The notes below the pieces were generated by a model that saw only the letters and a program-made list of their open reading frames with translations, was not told the origin of the DNA and made no database searches. Position numbers and translations under genes: made by a program. DNA of 64,000 nucleotides from an uncultured Dysosmobacter sp. (lineage in GTDB: Bacteria > Bacillota > Clostridia > Oscillospirales > Oscillospiraceae), in the NCBI GenBank assembly GCA_947625655.1, contig CANQPD010000002.1:306255-370254 (forward strand). The letters run 5' to 3'. The number at the start of each line of letters is the position of its first letter. The first letter of the stretch is position 1. Of this stretch, positions 53,255 to 62,900 are shown in pieces.

Positions 53255-54957
53255 GTCATCCCCTCCGTTCCTCTTTCCACCGCAAGCTCACCGCCGCGTT
53301 TTTGGCAGTGGGTGTCCTCCCGCTGCTGATCTGCGTCGTTTTGATGCTGAACGTGTTCCAGCTCTTTCTGGCCCGCAGCACCGAGGATACCGCCGCCGCC
53401 CAGCTCTCCGCCGTCACAGAGGACATGGGAAAGCTCCTGTCCTCCTGCGAGGACGTGCTGGAGCAGCTGGGCCGTCATGACCGCATCCTTCAGGCCCTGG
53501 ACGGCGCCGGCCAGGACAGCCAGAGCGTATACAGCGCGCTGTACGCCGTGGCGTCGCCGCTGCTGCGGGAGGCGGATTTCTCCCTGTATGACGCCCAGGG
53601 GCACCTGCTCTATACCACCGCCGCGGCGTCCGCGAGGGCGGACCTCTCCACCGCCTGGGGGCTGCTGGCGGCGGCGGGGGCGTCCCCCGGCGTGGTTTAC
53701 CGGGACGTGCCGTCCTTCAGCGGCACAGCCTCCGCCTGCATGCAGGCGGCCCGGGCCGTCCGCGACCGCGGGAAGCTCTCCGGCTATGCGGTGGCCAGTC
53801 TGAACACCGGCCACTTCCGCCGCCTGCTGGAGGGAAAATACGGCGCCGGCAGCGATATTTTGATCCTGGACCCCTTTTGGGACGAGGTCTACACCTCTCC
53901 CACCCTGCAGGATAAGACGCTGGCCCCCGCCCTGCGGGAACGGCTGCTGTCCGGTCAGGCGCTGGCCGCCGGCGGAGAAAACCAGCTTTACCACGTGGCC
54001 AGGGAGGAGGTCAGCGGCTTTTATGTGATCCTGCGCCAGCCAAAGCCCGTGGCGGATTGGGTCATGCGGCTGCTGTACCTCATCACCGCGCTGTCCATCC
54101 TGCTGTGCCTGGGGCTGTGTCTGGCGGTCTCCATGGCGTTTTCCCGGCAGCTGTTCCGCCCCATCCGCTCTTTGAACAGCGCCATGGCCGCCGTGGAGGG
54201 CGGCGATCTGGACGTCCGGGTCGAGGTTCCCGGCACTGATGAGATGAGTCAGCTGGCAGGCCGCTTCAACCGGATGACGGAGCGGCTGAAAACCAATCTG
54301 ACGGACTCCATCCGCCAGCAGCAGGAGCTGGGCAACGCCCAGATCCGCATGATGCAGGCCCAGCTGAACCCCCATTTCCTCTACAACACGCTGGACACGC
54401 TGAAGTGGATGGGCAAGATCCACCATGTCCCGGAGGTGGCCACGATTTCCGCGGATCTGGCGGATATCCTGCGCCGCAGCATCTCCGCCGACGAATTCGT
54501 CCGCCTGGAGGATGAGCTCCGGCTTTTGGAGCGCTATGTGGAGATCCAGAAGATCCGCTTCGCCGGAAAATTTGAGTTTCGCGCGGCGATGGACGAAGAT
54601 CTGCTGGATATCCTGGTGCCCAAGCTGATGCTCCAGCCGCTGGTGGAAAACGCCATCATCCACGGCTTTGAGGACGGCATGCCCGGCGAGATCACCGTTA
54701 CCGCCGCCCGCGCCGGAGACGACCTGCTTTTGACCGTTCAGGACAACGGCTGCGGCATGTCCCCGGAGAGCCTGCGCCGCTTTCAGGAGCAGACGCCCCC
54801 CGCCGGCCGCCATCTGGGCCTTCACAACGTGGACGCCATCCTTCGGCTCAACTACGGCCAGGAGCGGGGGCTGAAATTCCTGCCTCCCCCCGGCGGGCGG
54901 GGGACCTGCATCCGCATATCCATTCCCATCACACGGCAAGGAGGGCGCGAATCATGA
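53251..54957 (+). CDS. Sensor histidine kinase (YesM/HptS type)
   Basis: 568 residues. A membrane helix near 15-40, an extracellular sensor domain of about 230 residues, a second helix near 275-297, a HAMP domain (RQLFRPIRSLNSAMAAVEGGDLDVRVEV), a His_kinase domain with the phosphorylated His in QLNPHFLYNTLDTLKWMG (about 374) and an HATPase domain with N box (LVENAIIHGFED), G1 (VQDNGCGM) and G2 (GRHLGLHN). It passes the signal from the lipoprotein to the regulator at 54954. The ATG at 53251 overlaps the preceding stop and follows GGGGAGG; downstream it overlaps the next gene by 4 bp. Confidence 0.93.
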   Translation: MSHPLRSSFHRKLTAAFLAVGVLPLLICVVLMLNVFQLFLARSTEDTAAAQLSAVTEDMGKLLSSCEDVLEQLGRHDRILQALDGAGQDSQSVYSALYAVASPLLREADFSLYDAQGHLLYTTAAASARADLSTAWGLLAAAGASPGVVYRDVPSFSGTASACMQAARAVRDRGKLSGYAVASLNTGHFRRLLEGKYGAGSDILILDPFWDEVYTSPTLQDKTLAPALRERLLSGQALAAGGENQLYHVAREEVSGFYVILRQPKPVADWVMRLLYLITALSILLCLGLCLAVSMAFSRQLFRPIRSLNSAMAAVEGGDLDVRVEVPGTDEMSQLAGRFNRMTERLKTNLTDSIRQQQELGNAQIRMMQAQLNPHFLYNTLDTLKWMGKIHHVPEVATISADLADILRRSISADEFVRLEDELRLLERYVEIQKIRFAGKFEFRAAMDEDLLDILVPKLMLQPLVENAIIHGFEDGMPGEITVTAARAGDDLLLTVQDNGCGMSPESLRRFQEQTPPAGRHLGLHNVDAILRLNYGQERGLKFLPPPGGRGTCIRISIPITRQGGRES

Positions 54958-55694
54958 CAAAGGTCGTCATCGTGGAAGATGAAGAGCTGGTCCGGCGGGG
55001 CATCATGCTGGCCGTGGACTGGGCCTCCGTGGACTGCGTGGTGGTGGGCGACGCCGCCAACGGTGAAGAGGGTCTGGAGGTCATCCGCCGCTACCAGCCG
55101 GATCTGGTGGTCACGGACATCAAAATGCCCCGGATGGACGGCATCGAGATGGTCCGCCGGCTCCGGGCGGAGGGCAGCGGCGTCCGCGTCATCATCCTGA
55201 CCGCCTACAGCGACTTTGCCTATGCCCAGTCCGCCCTCAAGCTGGGCGCCGTGGACTATCTGCTGAAGCCCTTTCACGACGGCGAGCTGGAGGAGGCCGT
55301 GCGGCGGCTCCAATCACCGCAAAGCTCCCGGACTCCCAGCGGATTGGACCTTCCCGACGGAAAGGGAAAGAGCAAATACGTCACCCAGGCCATGCGCTAC
55401 ATCGCGGAGCATTACAACGCGCCGGATATCTGCGTCGGCTCCGTGGCCCGCTTTCTGGGCGTCAGCGAGGGCCATTTGAGCCACGTTTTCAAAAAGGAGA
55501 CCTCCTATACCGTCAGCAGCTATATCACCAGCTACCGCATCCACATGGCCATGGAGCTGCTGCAGGACTGCCGCAGCCGCGTCTGCGAGGTGGCGGAGCA
55601 GGTTGGCTACCGGGACATCACCTATTTCAGCAGCACCTTCAAAAAGCAGACGGGGCTCTCCCCCTCCGAGTACCAGAAGCGGTGTCAATCGTGA
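54954..55694 (+). CDS. Response regulator with AraC-type DNA-binding domain (YesN/HptR type)
   Basis: 246 residues. A receiver domain (1-120) with the acidic pair VEDEE, phospho-acceptor Asp in VVTDIKMPRMDG (about 55), Thr in ILTAYSD and Lys in YLLKPF; a short linker; then two AraC helix-turn-helix motifs at the C-terminus (ICVGSVARFLGVSEGHLSHVFKKETS and RVCEVAEQVGYRDITYFSSTFKKQTGLSPSEYQKR). It is shorter than many YesN proteins. It should activate the ABC importer genes upstream and possibly its own operon. Confidence 0.94.
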   Translation: MTKVVIVEDEELVRRGIMLAVDWASVDCVVVGDAANGEEGLEVIRRYQPDLVVTDIKMPRMDGIEMVRRLRAEGSGVRVIILTAYSDFAYAQSALKLGAVDYLLKPFHDGELEEAVRRLQSPQSSRTPSGLDLPDGKGKSKYVTQAMRYIAEHYNAPDICVGSVARFLGVSEGHLSHVFKKETSYTVSSYITSYRIHMAMELLQDCRSRVCEVAEQVGYRDITYFSSTFKKQTGLSPSEYQKRCQS

Positions 55695-55772
55695 GTTTAT
55701 GCCTTTTTCAGCGATGATTTTTCATTTTTTACTTACATTTTCCAAGAAAAATGTGGTAAACTATACTTGCAG

Positions 55773-55825
55773 CGCGCGGTCCCGGCGGACGTAAGTCCAG
55801 TTGCCGGGACCCCGCGTATTTTTTG
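55773..55825 (+). terminator. Structured hairpin between the response regulator gene and carD-like gene
   Basis: GGTCCCGGC (55778-55786) pairs with GCCGGGACC (55803-55811), enclosing GGAC-GTAA-GTCC, and six T follow at 55819-55824. A TATACT -10 box stands at about 55762, so it may be a leader attenuator of the next gene as well as a terminator. Confidence 0.6.
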
Positions 55826-55840
55826 TCAGGAGGGCCTTTT

Positions 55841-56365
55841 ATGTTTCACCCCGGAGAACTTGTGGTATACGGAACGACCGGCGTGTGCCGGGTGGAAGAG
55901 ATCACCCGGCCGAATCTGACCGGAGCAGACCGGAACAGGCAGTACTATCTGCTCAAGCCGCTGTTTCAGGACGGCGTGATCTATGCGCCCGTGGAAAGTG
56001 CAAAGGTGCCCATCCGCCCCGTGATCTCCGCGGAGGAGGCGGAGGCCTTGATCGACCTCATCCCCACGGTCCAGGCCGAGGCCTGCCGCGCCCCCACCCT
56101 GCAGGCCCTGGCCCAGCACTATCAGGCCGCTGTCAGAAGCCACAACTGCCGGGATCTGCTGGAGCTGATGATGTCCATTTACGCCAAGCGCCAGCAGGCG
56201 GAGGCCCAGAAGCGGCGGCTGGGCATGGTGGATGAGCGCTATATGAAGCAGGCGGAGCGCCTGCTCTACGGAGAGCTGTCCATCGCGCTGGGGATCCCCT
56301 TCGATGAGGTGCAGCCCTATATCGCCCGGCGGGTCGAAAGCGCCGCGCCCTCCACCGTGTCATGA
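55841..56365 (+). CDS. CarD family transcriptional regulator
   Basis: 174 residues. An N-terminal RNA-polymerase-interacting Tudor-like domain (FHPGELVVYGTTGVCRVEEI, QYYLLKPLFQDGVIYAPVES) as in CarD/CdnL/TRCF, and a helical C-terminal domain (about 75-165). Such proteins bind the RNAP beta subunit and stabilise open complexes, often at rRNA promoters. The ATG at 55841 follows AGGAGG; six upstream codons are unsupported. It lies alone, with the structured repeat element directly after it. Confidence 0.88.
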   Translation: MFHPGELVVYGTTGVCRVEEITRPNLTGADRNRQYYLLKPLFQDGVIYAPVESAKVPIRPVISAEEAEALIDLIPTVQAEACRAPTLQALAQHYQAAVRSHNCRDLLELMMSIYAKRQQAEAQKRRLGMVDERYMKQAERLLYGELSIALGIPFDEVQPYIARRVESAAPSTVS

Positions 56366-56403
56366 TACGTCCGGCGGCCGCGGCGCGTCTTTCCCGAAAG
56401 ACC

Positions 56404-56691
56404 GACGCCCCGGAGCTCGTTGGAGCTCCGGGGCGTTCAGCCCATCCAAAAAGTCCTTTGGACTTTTTGGGATGGGCTGAACAATGCCTCGCTATTCGGG
56501 CCGCAGAGCAGCCCGAATAGCTCCCGCTTCGCGGGGCAAACGGGCTGTTACACAGCCCGTTTGCAGGCATTCGATCCAACACGAGGGGACTCCCGTCCCC
56601 TCGCACTCCCCTTGCTTTTCCTGCCTCTTCTCCGATCCATCAGGTTTTTTGACAGACTGACGCCCCGGAGCTCGTTGGAGCTCCGGGGCGT
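56404..56691 (+). repeat. Structured interspersed element, copy B, with duplicated flanking hairpins
   Basis: Non-coding. Identical 33-bp palindromes lie at 56404-56436 and 56659-56691 (stem ACGCCCCGGAGCTC, loop GTTG) and bracket a ~222-bp unit homologous to 24968-25187. In order: a long hairpin (56438-56456 with 56460-56479), AATGCCT (56483-56489) pairing with AGGCATT (56565-56571) around a GCTATTCGGGC hairpin (56491-56521), CCCGC-TTC-GCGGG (about 56523-56535) and an ACGGGCTG/CAGCCCGT hairpin (about 56540-56561), then CGAGGGGAC/GTCCCCTCG (about 56582-56603) and a right end with TTTTTTGACA (56644-56653). It fills the convergent gap between the carD-like gene and the M23 gene; the palindromes can act as bidirectional terminators. 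Confidence 0.8.
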
Positions 56692-56723
56692 CTTTCAAAT
56701 TTCAAATTCCATAGCCGCCGGTC

Positions 56724-58469
56724 TTACAGGTAATTCAGCGGATTTCTGGCCACGCCGTTATAGCGGACCTCAAAGTGGCAGTGGTTGCCGGTGGAATTGC
56801 CGGTGGAGCCGACCCTTGCGATCTGCTGGCCCTTGTAGACATGCTGCCCCACCGAGACGGTCAGGCTGCTGTTGTGGCCGTAATAGGTCTCGTAGCCGTT
56901 GCCGTGGTTGATGCGGACCAGATACCCATAGCCGCTCATCCAGCCGGCGTAGGTCACGGTGCCGCCGTCCGCCGCATAGACCGGCGTGCCCCGCGGCGCC
57001 GCGATATCGATGCCCTTGTGGTTGGTGGAGCCGATGCCGCCGGGGGACTTCCGTCCGCCGAAGTAAGAGGTGATGCGACCGGAGACCGGCCAGCGGAAGG
57101 TGCCGGTGGGATGCCAGGTGGGCCGCTCCGTGGTGCCCCGGAGCCGCTGCTCGGTGACAGGCTCCCGCAGCGTGACGGAGGACAGCACCGTGCGCTCAGT
57201 CTCCTCGCCGTTGACATAGGTGGCCGTGGCCACCACATCGGCAGCGCCGTACACGCCGGCGGAGGTGACCTTGTAGTCGCCCTTGTAGAGGCTGGCGGTG
57301 TCCGTGTACTCGATCTCGTACATCACGTCTTCCACGTACCGCTCCCGCTGCACCACCGTCATGGTCAGATAGGGGACGGAGGCTGACAGCGTCAGCACTT
57401 CTCCGATCTGCAGCTTGTCGATGTTATAGCCGGGGTTCAGCGCCAGCAGTTCCTTGGAGCTCAGGCCGTGATCCTCCGCGATTTCGGACCAGGTGTCGCC
57501 CTTTTTCACCTCGTAGGTCACCTCGGCGGTCTTGGTGCTGTACAGCTTTTCCGCCAGATAGCCCAGGTTCATGATATCCGCGCTGGGCACGAATTCCTGC
57601 TTGATCTCCACATCCTCGGCAAACTCGCAGGAAATGGTATCCTCATTGGTGGAGGCGTCCCGGATCTGGTCCAACAGCTCCTCCAGCGCGCCCTCGTAGG
57701 GCGTGGCGCCGATGCGCTCGCCGTCCACGTACAGGCAGTAGGCCGAGGTCACAAGGCCGATCTCCTCGGAGAGGTTCTCCTCAAAGGTCTCCCCGTCCAC
57801 CAGGTCCTGCCGCTTCAAAAGGCCGGAGGAGTACTGGATCAGGGAATCGTCGATGGTAAAGCTCTCGCCCAGCGTCCTGGCGGTGACCTTCTCCAGATTG
57901 GAGCGGGCCTCCTCCGCCGTGGACTGGGAGGACACCGCGCCGATCACCTCTCCGTCATAGCTGACAGTGGTGCCGAAGGTGTAGACCGAGCAGACGAACA
58001 CAACGGCGGCCAGGGCGCAGCCGATGCCCATAAACACAGCGGGGTGGAGCCTGTGCTTTCCCATCCGCGTGGCCATGCGCTCCGACCGGTGGAACGCCTG
58101 CTTGCGGCGGCCCCAGGTATGCTCCCGCAAGAGGCTGCCCAGCATGGGCAGCATATTCCAGGCAAACAGCAGAAACTGGATGGGCGCCCGCTCGGACTCC
58201 GGGAAATTGCGCCTGCGCTCCTCCCGGACGATCTGCCGCCAGCGGCGGCGCACGCGCCTGATCCGCCGCTTCATGCCCCGGTACAGCGCCGGCAGGGAGA
58301 CCCTTTCGTCTCCCGCGTCCCTCCGGGCGGCCCCGTCCCGGTGCCGGGAGGGCGGGGATTCCTCCCAGGCGGCAATGGCCGCCGCGCTTTTCCGGGCGGG
58401 CTGCTCTCTGCCGCTCTCCCGCCTGCCGCGCCCCGCCCGGGGCTCTTTCTTTCTTGAATCCTGACTCAT
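56724..58469 (-). CDS. Membrane-anchored LysM-G5-M23 peptidoglycan endopeptidase-like protein
   Basis: 581 residues. A long basic, disordered cytoplasmic N-terminus (1-140) and one membrane helix (about 145-165, FMGIGCALAAVVFVCSVYTFG), then an extracellular part with a LysM domain (about 322-366, YEVKKGDTWSEIAEDHGLSSKELLALNPG), a G5 domain (about 370-455) and a C-terminal M23 domain (about 465-581) with HKGIDIA, GYLVRINHGNGYETYYGH and NHCHFEV giving the LytM zinc ligands. It probably cleaves or remodels peptidoglycan. The ATG at 58469 follows AGGAG; a GTG six codons earlier has no ribosome site. Confidence 0.9.
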   Translation of the reverse strand: MSQDSRKKEPRAGRGRRESGREQPARKSAAAIAAWEESPPSRHRDGAARRDAGDERVSLPALYRGMKRRIRRVRRRWRQIVREERRRNFPESERAPIQFLLFAWNMLPMLGSLLREHTWGRRKQAFHRSERMATRMGKHRLHPAVFMGIGCALAAVVFVCSVYTFGTTVSYDGEVIGAVSSQSTAEEARSNLEKVTARTLGESFTIDDSLIQYSSGLLKRQDLVDGETFEENLSEEIGLVTSAYCLYVDGERIGATPYEGALEELLDQIRDASTNEDTISCEFAEDVEIKQEFVPSADIMNLGYLAEKLYSTKTAEVTYEVKKGDTWSEIAEDHGLSSKELLALNPGYNIDKLQIGEVLTLSASVPYLTMTVVQRERYVEDVMYEIEYTDTASLYKGDYKVTSAGVYGAADVVATATYVNGEETERTVLSSVTLREPVTEQRLRGTTERPTWHPTGTFRWPVSGRITSYFGGRKSPGGIGSTNHKGIDIAAPRGTPVYAADGGTVTYAGWMSGYGYLVRINHGNGYETYYGHNSSLTVSVGQHVYKGQQIARVGSTGNSTGNHCHFEVRYNGVARNPLNYL

Positions 58470-58523
58470 AAATCTCCTGTTATGCACAAAGTACCGAAAA
58501 AGTTACAATTTGTTACCGTTCTT

Positions 58524-58552
58524 ATCATACCTCTTTTTCACAGCCCCGTCAA
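58524..58552 (-). promoter_or_regulatory. Promoter of the M23 protein gene
   Basis: Minus strand: TTGACG (58552-58547), 17-nt spacer, TATGAT (58529-58524), 55 nt before the start. Between it and the pta promoter (58553-58704) there is a GC-rich stretch with no evident feature. Confidence 0.7.
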
Positions 58553-58704
58553 CCCCCTGTCCCTTCCCAAACGTGCCGGATTCCAGGGGGTTCCCCCGGC
58601 GGGGCCCGCCGTTTCCCCGGGGCCGATTCTGTTAGTTTTGCACATTCGACAGAAAGATTCATGACGAAACCGTAAATTTTTGTCATCATATTTTTATTTT
58701 TTGA

Positions 58705-58732
58705 TTGACCCCGCAAGTCAGGCGTGTATAAT
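58705..58732 (+). promoter_or_regulatory. Promoter of pta
   Basis: TTGACC (58705-58710), 16-nt spacer, TATAAT (58727-58732), 48 nt before the start codon. Confidence 0.75.
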
Positions 58733-58780
58733 GAAATTGGTATGAATTTCTGCCCAGACTGATTATTTGGAGGAATGGTA

Positions 58781-59761
58781 ATGTTTGAATTCTTGATCAA
58801 AAAGCTGAAGGCCCACCCCCGCAAGATCGTCTTCACCGAGGGCACCGACCCCCGCATTCTGGAGGCCTCCGCCCGTCTGCTGTCCGGTACCTTCCTGACC
58901 CCCGTCCTGGTGGGCGACGAGCAGGAGATCCAGGCCGCCGCCGAGGAGATCGGCTTCAACATCCGGGGCGCCGAGATCATCGACCCCAAGACCTTTGCCG
59001 ACATGGACAAGATGGTCGCCACCATGGTGGAGCTGCGCAAGGGCAAGATGACCGAGGAGCAGTGCCGCGCCGCCCTGATGCAGGCCAACTACTTCGGCAC
59101 CATGCTGGTGAAGATGGGCTACGCCGACGCCCTGCTGGGCGGCGCCACCTACTCCACCGCCGACACCGTCCGTCCCGCCCTGCAGATCATCAAGACCAAG
59201 CCCGGCAGCAAGATCGTGTCCTCCTGCTTCATCCTGGTCCGTCCCTCCGCCACCGGCGACCGGGAGGTCCTGGCCATGGGCGACTGCGCCATCAACATCA
59301 AGCCCACCGAGGATGAGCTGGTGGAGATCGCCCTGGAGACCGCCGCTACCGCCAAGGTTTTCGGCATCGATCCCAAGGTCGCTTTCCTGAGCTATTCCAC
59401 CCTGGGCTCCGGCAAGGGCGAGGACGTGGACAAGATGCGCAACGCCTGCGCCAAGGCCAAGGCCGCCGCGCCGGAGCTGCCCATCGACGGCGAGCTGCAG
59501 TTTGACGCCGCCGTGTCCCCCCGGGTGGCCCACACCAAGTGCCCCGATTCCCAGGTGGCCGGCCACGCCAACACCTTCATCTTCCCCGACATCAACGCCG
59601 GCAACATCGGCTACAAGATCTGCCAGCGCATGGGCGGCTTTGAGGCCTACGGCCCCATCCTGCAGGGCCTGAACGCCCCCATCAACGACCTCAGCCGGGG
59701 CTGCAACGCCCAGGAGGTCTACTCCATGGCCATCATCACCGCCGGCCTGTGCGAGGACTGA
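58781..59761 (+). CDS. pta: Phosphate acetyltransferase
   Basis: 326 residues, the short Pta class without the N-terminal DRTGG extension. KIVFTEGTDPRILEASARLL, the phosphate/acyl site in GGATYSTADTVRPALQIIKTKPG (about 128-150), SFLSYSTLGSGKGEDVDKMR and AHTKCPDSQVAGHANTFIFPDINAGNIGYK (about 250-285) define the family. It converts acetyl-CoA and phosphate to acetyl phosphate for ATP formation. No acetate kinase gene is adjacent. The ATG at 58781 is the right distance from GGAGG; an ATG six bases earlier is not. Heavily codon-biased (many GCC, CTG, AAG), in keeping with high expression. Confidence 0.95.
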   Translation: MFEFLIKKLKAHPRKIVFTEGTDPRILEASARLLSGTFLTPVLVGDEQEIQAAAEEIGFNIRGAEIIDPKTFADMDKMVATMVELRKGKMTEEQCRAALMQANYFGTMLVKMGYADALLGGATYSTADTVRPALQIIKTKPGSKIVSSCFILVRPSATGDREVLAMGDCAINIKPTEDELVEIALETAATAKVFGIDPKVAFLSYSTLGSGKGEDVDKMRNACAKAKAAAPELPIDGELQFDAAVSPRVAHTKCPDSQVAGHANTFIFPDINAGNIGYKICQRMGGFEAYGPILQGLNAPINDLSRGCNAQEVYSMAIITAGLCED

Positions 59762-59776
59762 TTGCTTACATCGCGG

Positions 59777-59808
59777 AAAAGGGAGGACGCCTTGGGCGTC
59801 CTCCTTTT
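59777..59808 (+). terminator. Terminator after pta
   Basis: GGAGGACGCC (59782-59791), TTG loop, GGCGTCCTCC (59795-59804), flanked by AAAA and TTTT. Confidence 0.85.
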
Positions 59809-59892
59809 GGTTTTGCGGGGGCCGGTTTGGGATGGAATGGGCGGGCGGGCACGGAGGCCCGCCCCGGAAATATGAAAATCTGCTGGGCAGGG

Positions 59893-59927
59893 AAAGGCCC
59901 CCGGACCGAAGTCCGGGGGCCTTTTTT
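59893..59927. terminator. Second terminator between pta and the SLH protein gene
   Basis: GGCCCCCGGAC (59896-59906), CGAA loop, GTCCGGGGGCC (59911-59921), then six T on the plus strand; 37 bp from the convergent SLH gene's stop. Confidence 0.88.
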
Positions 59928-59963
59928 GTGGAATTTTCAGATTCGCATTTTAAAATGTGAATC

Positions 59964-62900
59964 TCAATGTTCCCAACTGCCAGACAGCTTGACGGACTGA
60001 TCAGCAACCGCATTCAGCGTAATCTTGATTGTCACGCTGTGCGTATCGGTGGAAACGCTATCCTTCGTGACAGTAACCTTATCATTGTCGGAAACAACGG
60101 TGGTGGAACCAGACCAGTCACCAGTGGTGCCGGACAGGGTGACAGTCGTGTCGGCGCCATTGGCCAGGTAGACCACGCTGTCAGAGAGTGTCCAGGGATC
60201 CAGAGTGGTGGCATTGCCAGTGCTCTTGGTCAGCGTAACCTTGTACAGCTGCACGCGGCCATTGCTGGGATCGAAGGTGAACGCAGGAGAGACAGTGAAG
60301 CCTCTGGAGTCGGTCACATCCCAGCTGTAGGTGCCGCTGGTGTAAGTCCGCTTGTCAATGGTGTAGCCCTGGCGCTCCAGCTCGGCCTCGATCATGTCGA
60401 TAGCCTCGTCCTCGGTGGGCCTATTGGCGACGCCATAGTACTCGATGGTAGCCTCATTTCTGGCATTGAACTTGACATCGGTGTCCTTGTTGGTCACAGG
60501 ACGCTCGTAGTTGTTGGTCTTGTCGTAGACAACCACGGTGGTGGCAATGCCATTCTCGATGATGGCGCTGATCTGATACTCATAGCCACCGACGTTCTTC
60601 TCGTTCAGGGTGTCAATAATGCTCTCCAGCTCGTCGGAACCAGTGTAGTAACTGGTATCCAGGCTGTTCTTATTGTACTGCAGCAGAACGATCTTGGCGT
60701 CCTCGTCCACATAGAAGCCGTTGTTGGCGGCGATGGTGGAGGTGACATACAGAGTGTTGCCCTTCATGGTGGGCTGGTCAGCGGGCTGACCGATAACGGG
60801 GAAGTCCTGGGTGTACAGGATAGTATCCTTGCCGGTGTTGATGGTGGTATAGAGGTCGGTGATGTTACTAACCCACTCATTGTTGAGGGTCAGAGCGGTG
60901 GCCACGGGGATCACATCGATAACCTCACCGTTGCCGTTGTACTTCACCTGATACCAGTTGAAGCGGTTCATACGGTCCAGATAGGTCAGAGCATCGCCCT
61001 TCTCAGTGATCTCGATCTCCTCGCCGTTGGAGATGACCTTACGGGTCCAGGTCCACTCGTCGGTGGTCTTGTCGTAAGACTCCATCTCAACGTCCTTGGT
61101 GTGAGCGTACACCAGGTTCTTGGAGGCAGCGGCGTCCTCGCCAACCACGACGGCGGCGATCACATAGCCGTTGTCCTTGTACAGGGTGTACACGCCGGAG
61201 CTGTACCGGCTATTGGTCACAGCATCGGGAGTCAAATCAGCATCGGCCTTGTCGATCTCGCAGGGATCGCTCTCGCCAGCGACATGGATCCAGGGCTCAA
61301 TGTTGGCGTTCTTGATGCCGGTGGTCACGCTGTCCACCTCGTCAATGATGATGGCAGAGGTAGCAGCAGGCGTAGCAGAGGGGACATAATCGGTGCGGAC
61401 TTCCTTGATGGAAGCAGTCAGGTAAACAGTGCTGTCGTTGCCGTAGACCTTGTTGAAGGTGCTGGTGCCGCCGCCCTCCAGGAAGATGTTCTTCTTGTCA
61501 ATGACGGAGGTACGATTAGCGTCAGCGTACTGAGCAACCTTGCTGCTGTTGGTGGAGCCGCCGGGGACATTGGTGGCAGCCTCATTGACGCTCTTGACCT
61601 TCTTCACAGTGTACACGCCGTCGTTGTTGACGGTGTAGGTGTACCAGCTGTTCACCAGGGCCAGGTCGGTGGCGGAGGTGATGCCCAGATCGCTCTTGGT
61701 GGTGTTGACGGTGATGGTCTCCATGGTGCCGTCGGTGAAGATGGCAGCAGCAGTGATGTTCTTGGTGGACAGGTTGCTGTAGCCGTCGTCAACGCCGGTG
61801 ATGAAGACATAGTTGTCAGCGTCCTCCACCAGCTCAATGCCGATCAGGTTGTCATACAGATCCAGATAGATATTGTAGGTGACATCCTTCAGGTTGATCT
61901 TGGTGTCGGTGTACTGATCCAGGACCTCGAAGTCATACTCAGCGGCGTCGGCATAGTTGTACTTGGTGCCGGCGGCAGTGACGTTGGAGCCAACCTTGAA
62001 AGCGCTGATCTCGGTGTCCTCAACGACTTCGGCCTTGGTCAGGATCTGGATCTCGCCATCGGCCACATTGACCAGATAGGCGTCGTCCTCAGCCACGTCC
62101 TCAACGTCGAAATCATCGATGGAGGCCTTGACGCCCTTCACAACGTCTTCCTTGTTGTCGGTCAGGGTCTTGACATACTCGAAGCCGCCAGAGACGGTCT
62201 TCTTGTCCAGACCATAGATATTGAAGGAGGCCTCTTCCTTCTTGGTGTTGTAATCGCTGTCAGCGATGGCCAGATAGGTGTTGATGATGGCGATGGTGAC
62301 TTCCTTGTCGTCGGTATCGACAAAGACCTGGGTCAGCACGCCGTCGCCGGTGGCGCCAACCTTCTCCTTGTTGTTCTTGTTCATGTCGGCAGCCTCGAAG
62401 ACGTTGGCGTCAACCTTGCTGTCGGACACGCCGTCGATGTAAACGGTGGTCTCATAGTCCTCGATGGTGGACTTGCCCAGCAGATCATACAGATCCTTGC
62501 CGGTGACCTTGGCGGTGTACTCTTCCACCAGCAGGTCATAGTTGACATAGGTGCCGATGTCCTTGCCGTCATACTCCCACTCGCGGTCGGGACGGCCGAA
62601 AACGTCAACATCCTCGGTCAGATACAGCTTGGTGAAGTACTGCTCAGCGAACTGGATGTACTTGTCGTCCTTGATGTTCTTCTGACGAGAAGCGGAGTTC
62701 AGCCACTCCATGGCCTTGGCCTTGGAATTGCCGATGGTCACGGTCTGACCGTTGATGGTGGTGTTGATGGTGGTGTCATACTCGACCATGTCGGCCTTCA
62801 GGGTGTTGAAGGCGTACAGAGCGGCCTCCTCACGGTTGACGGCCTTGATGCCATTGAAGTCGCCCTCCAGGCTCTTGTTCAGGCCGATGGCCAGAGCCTG

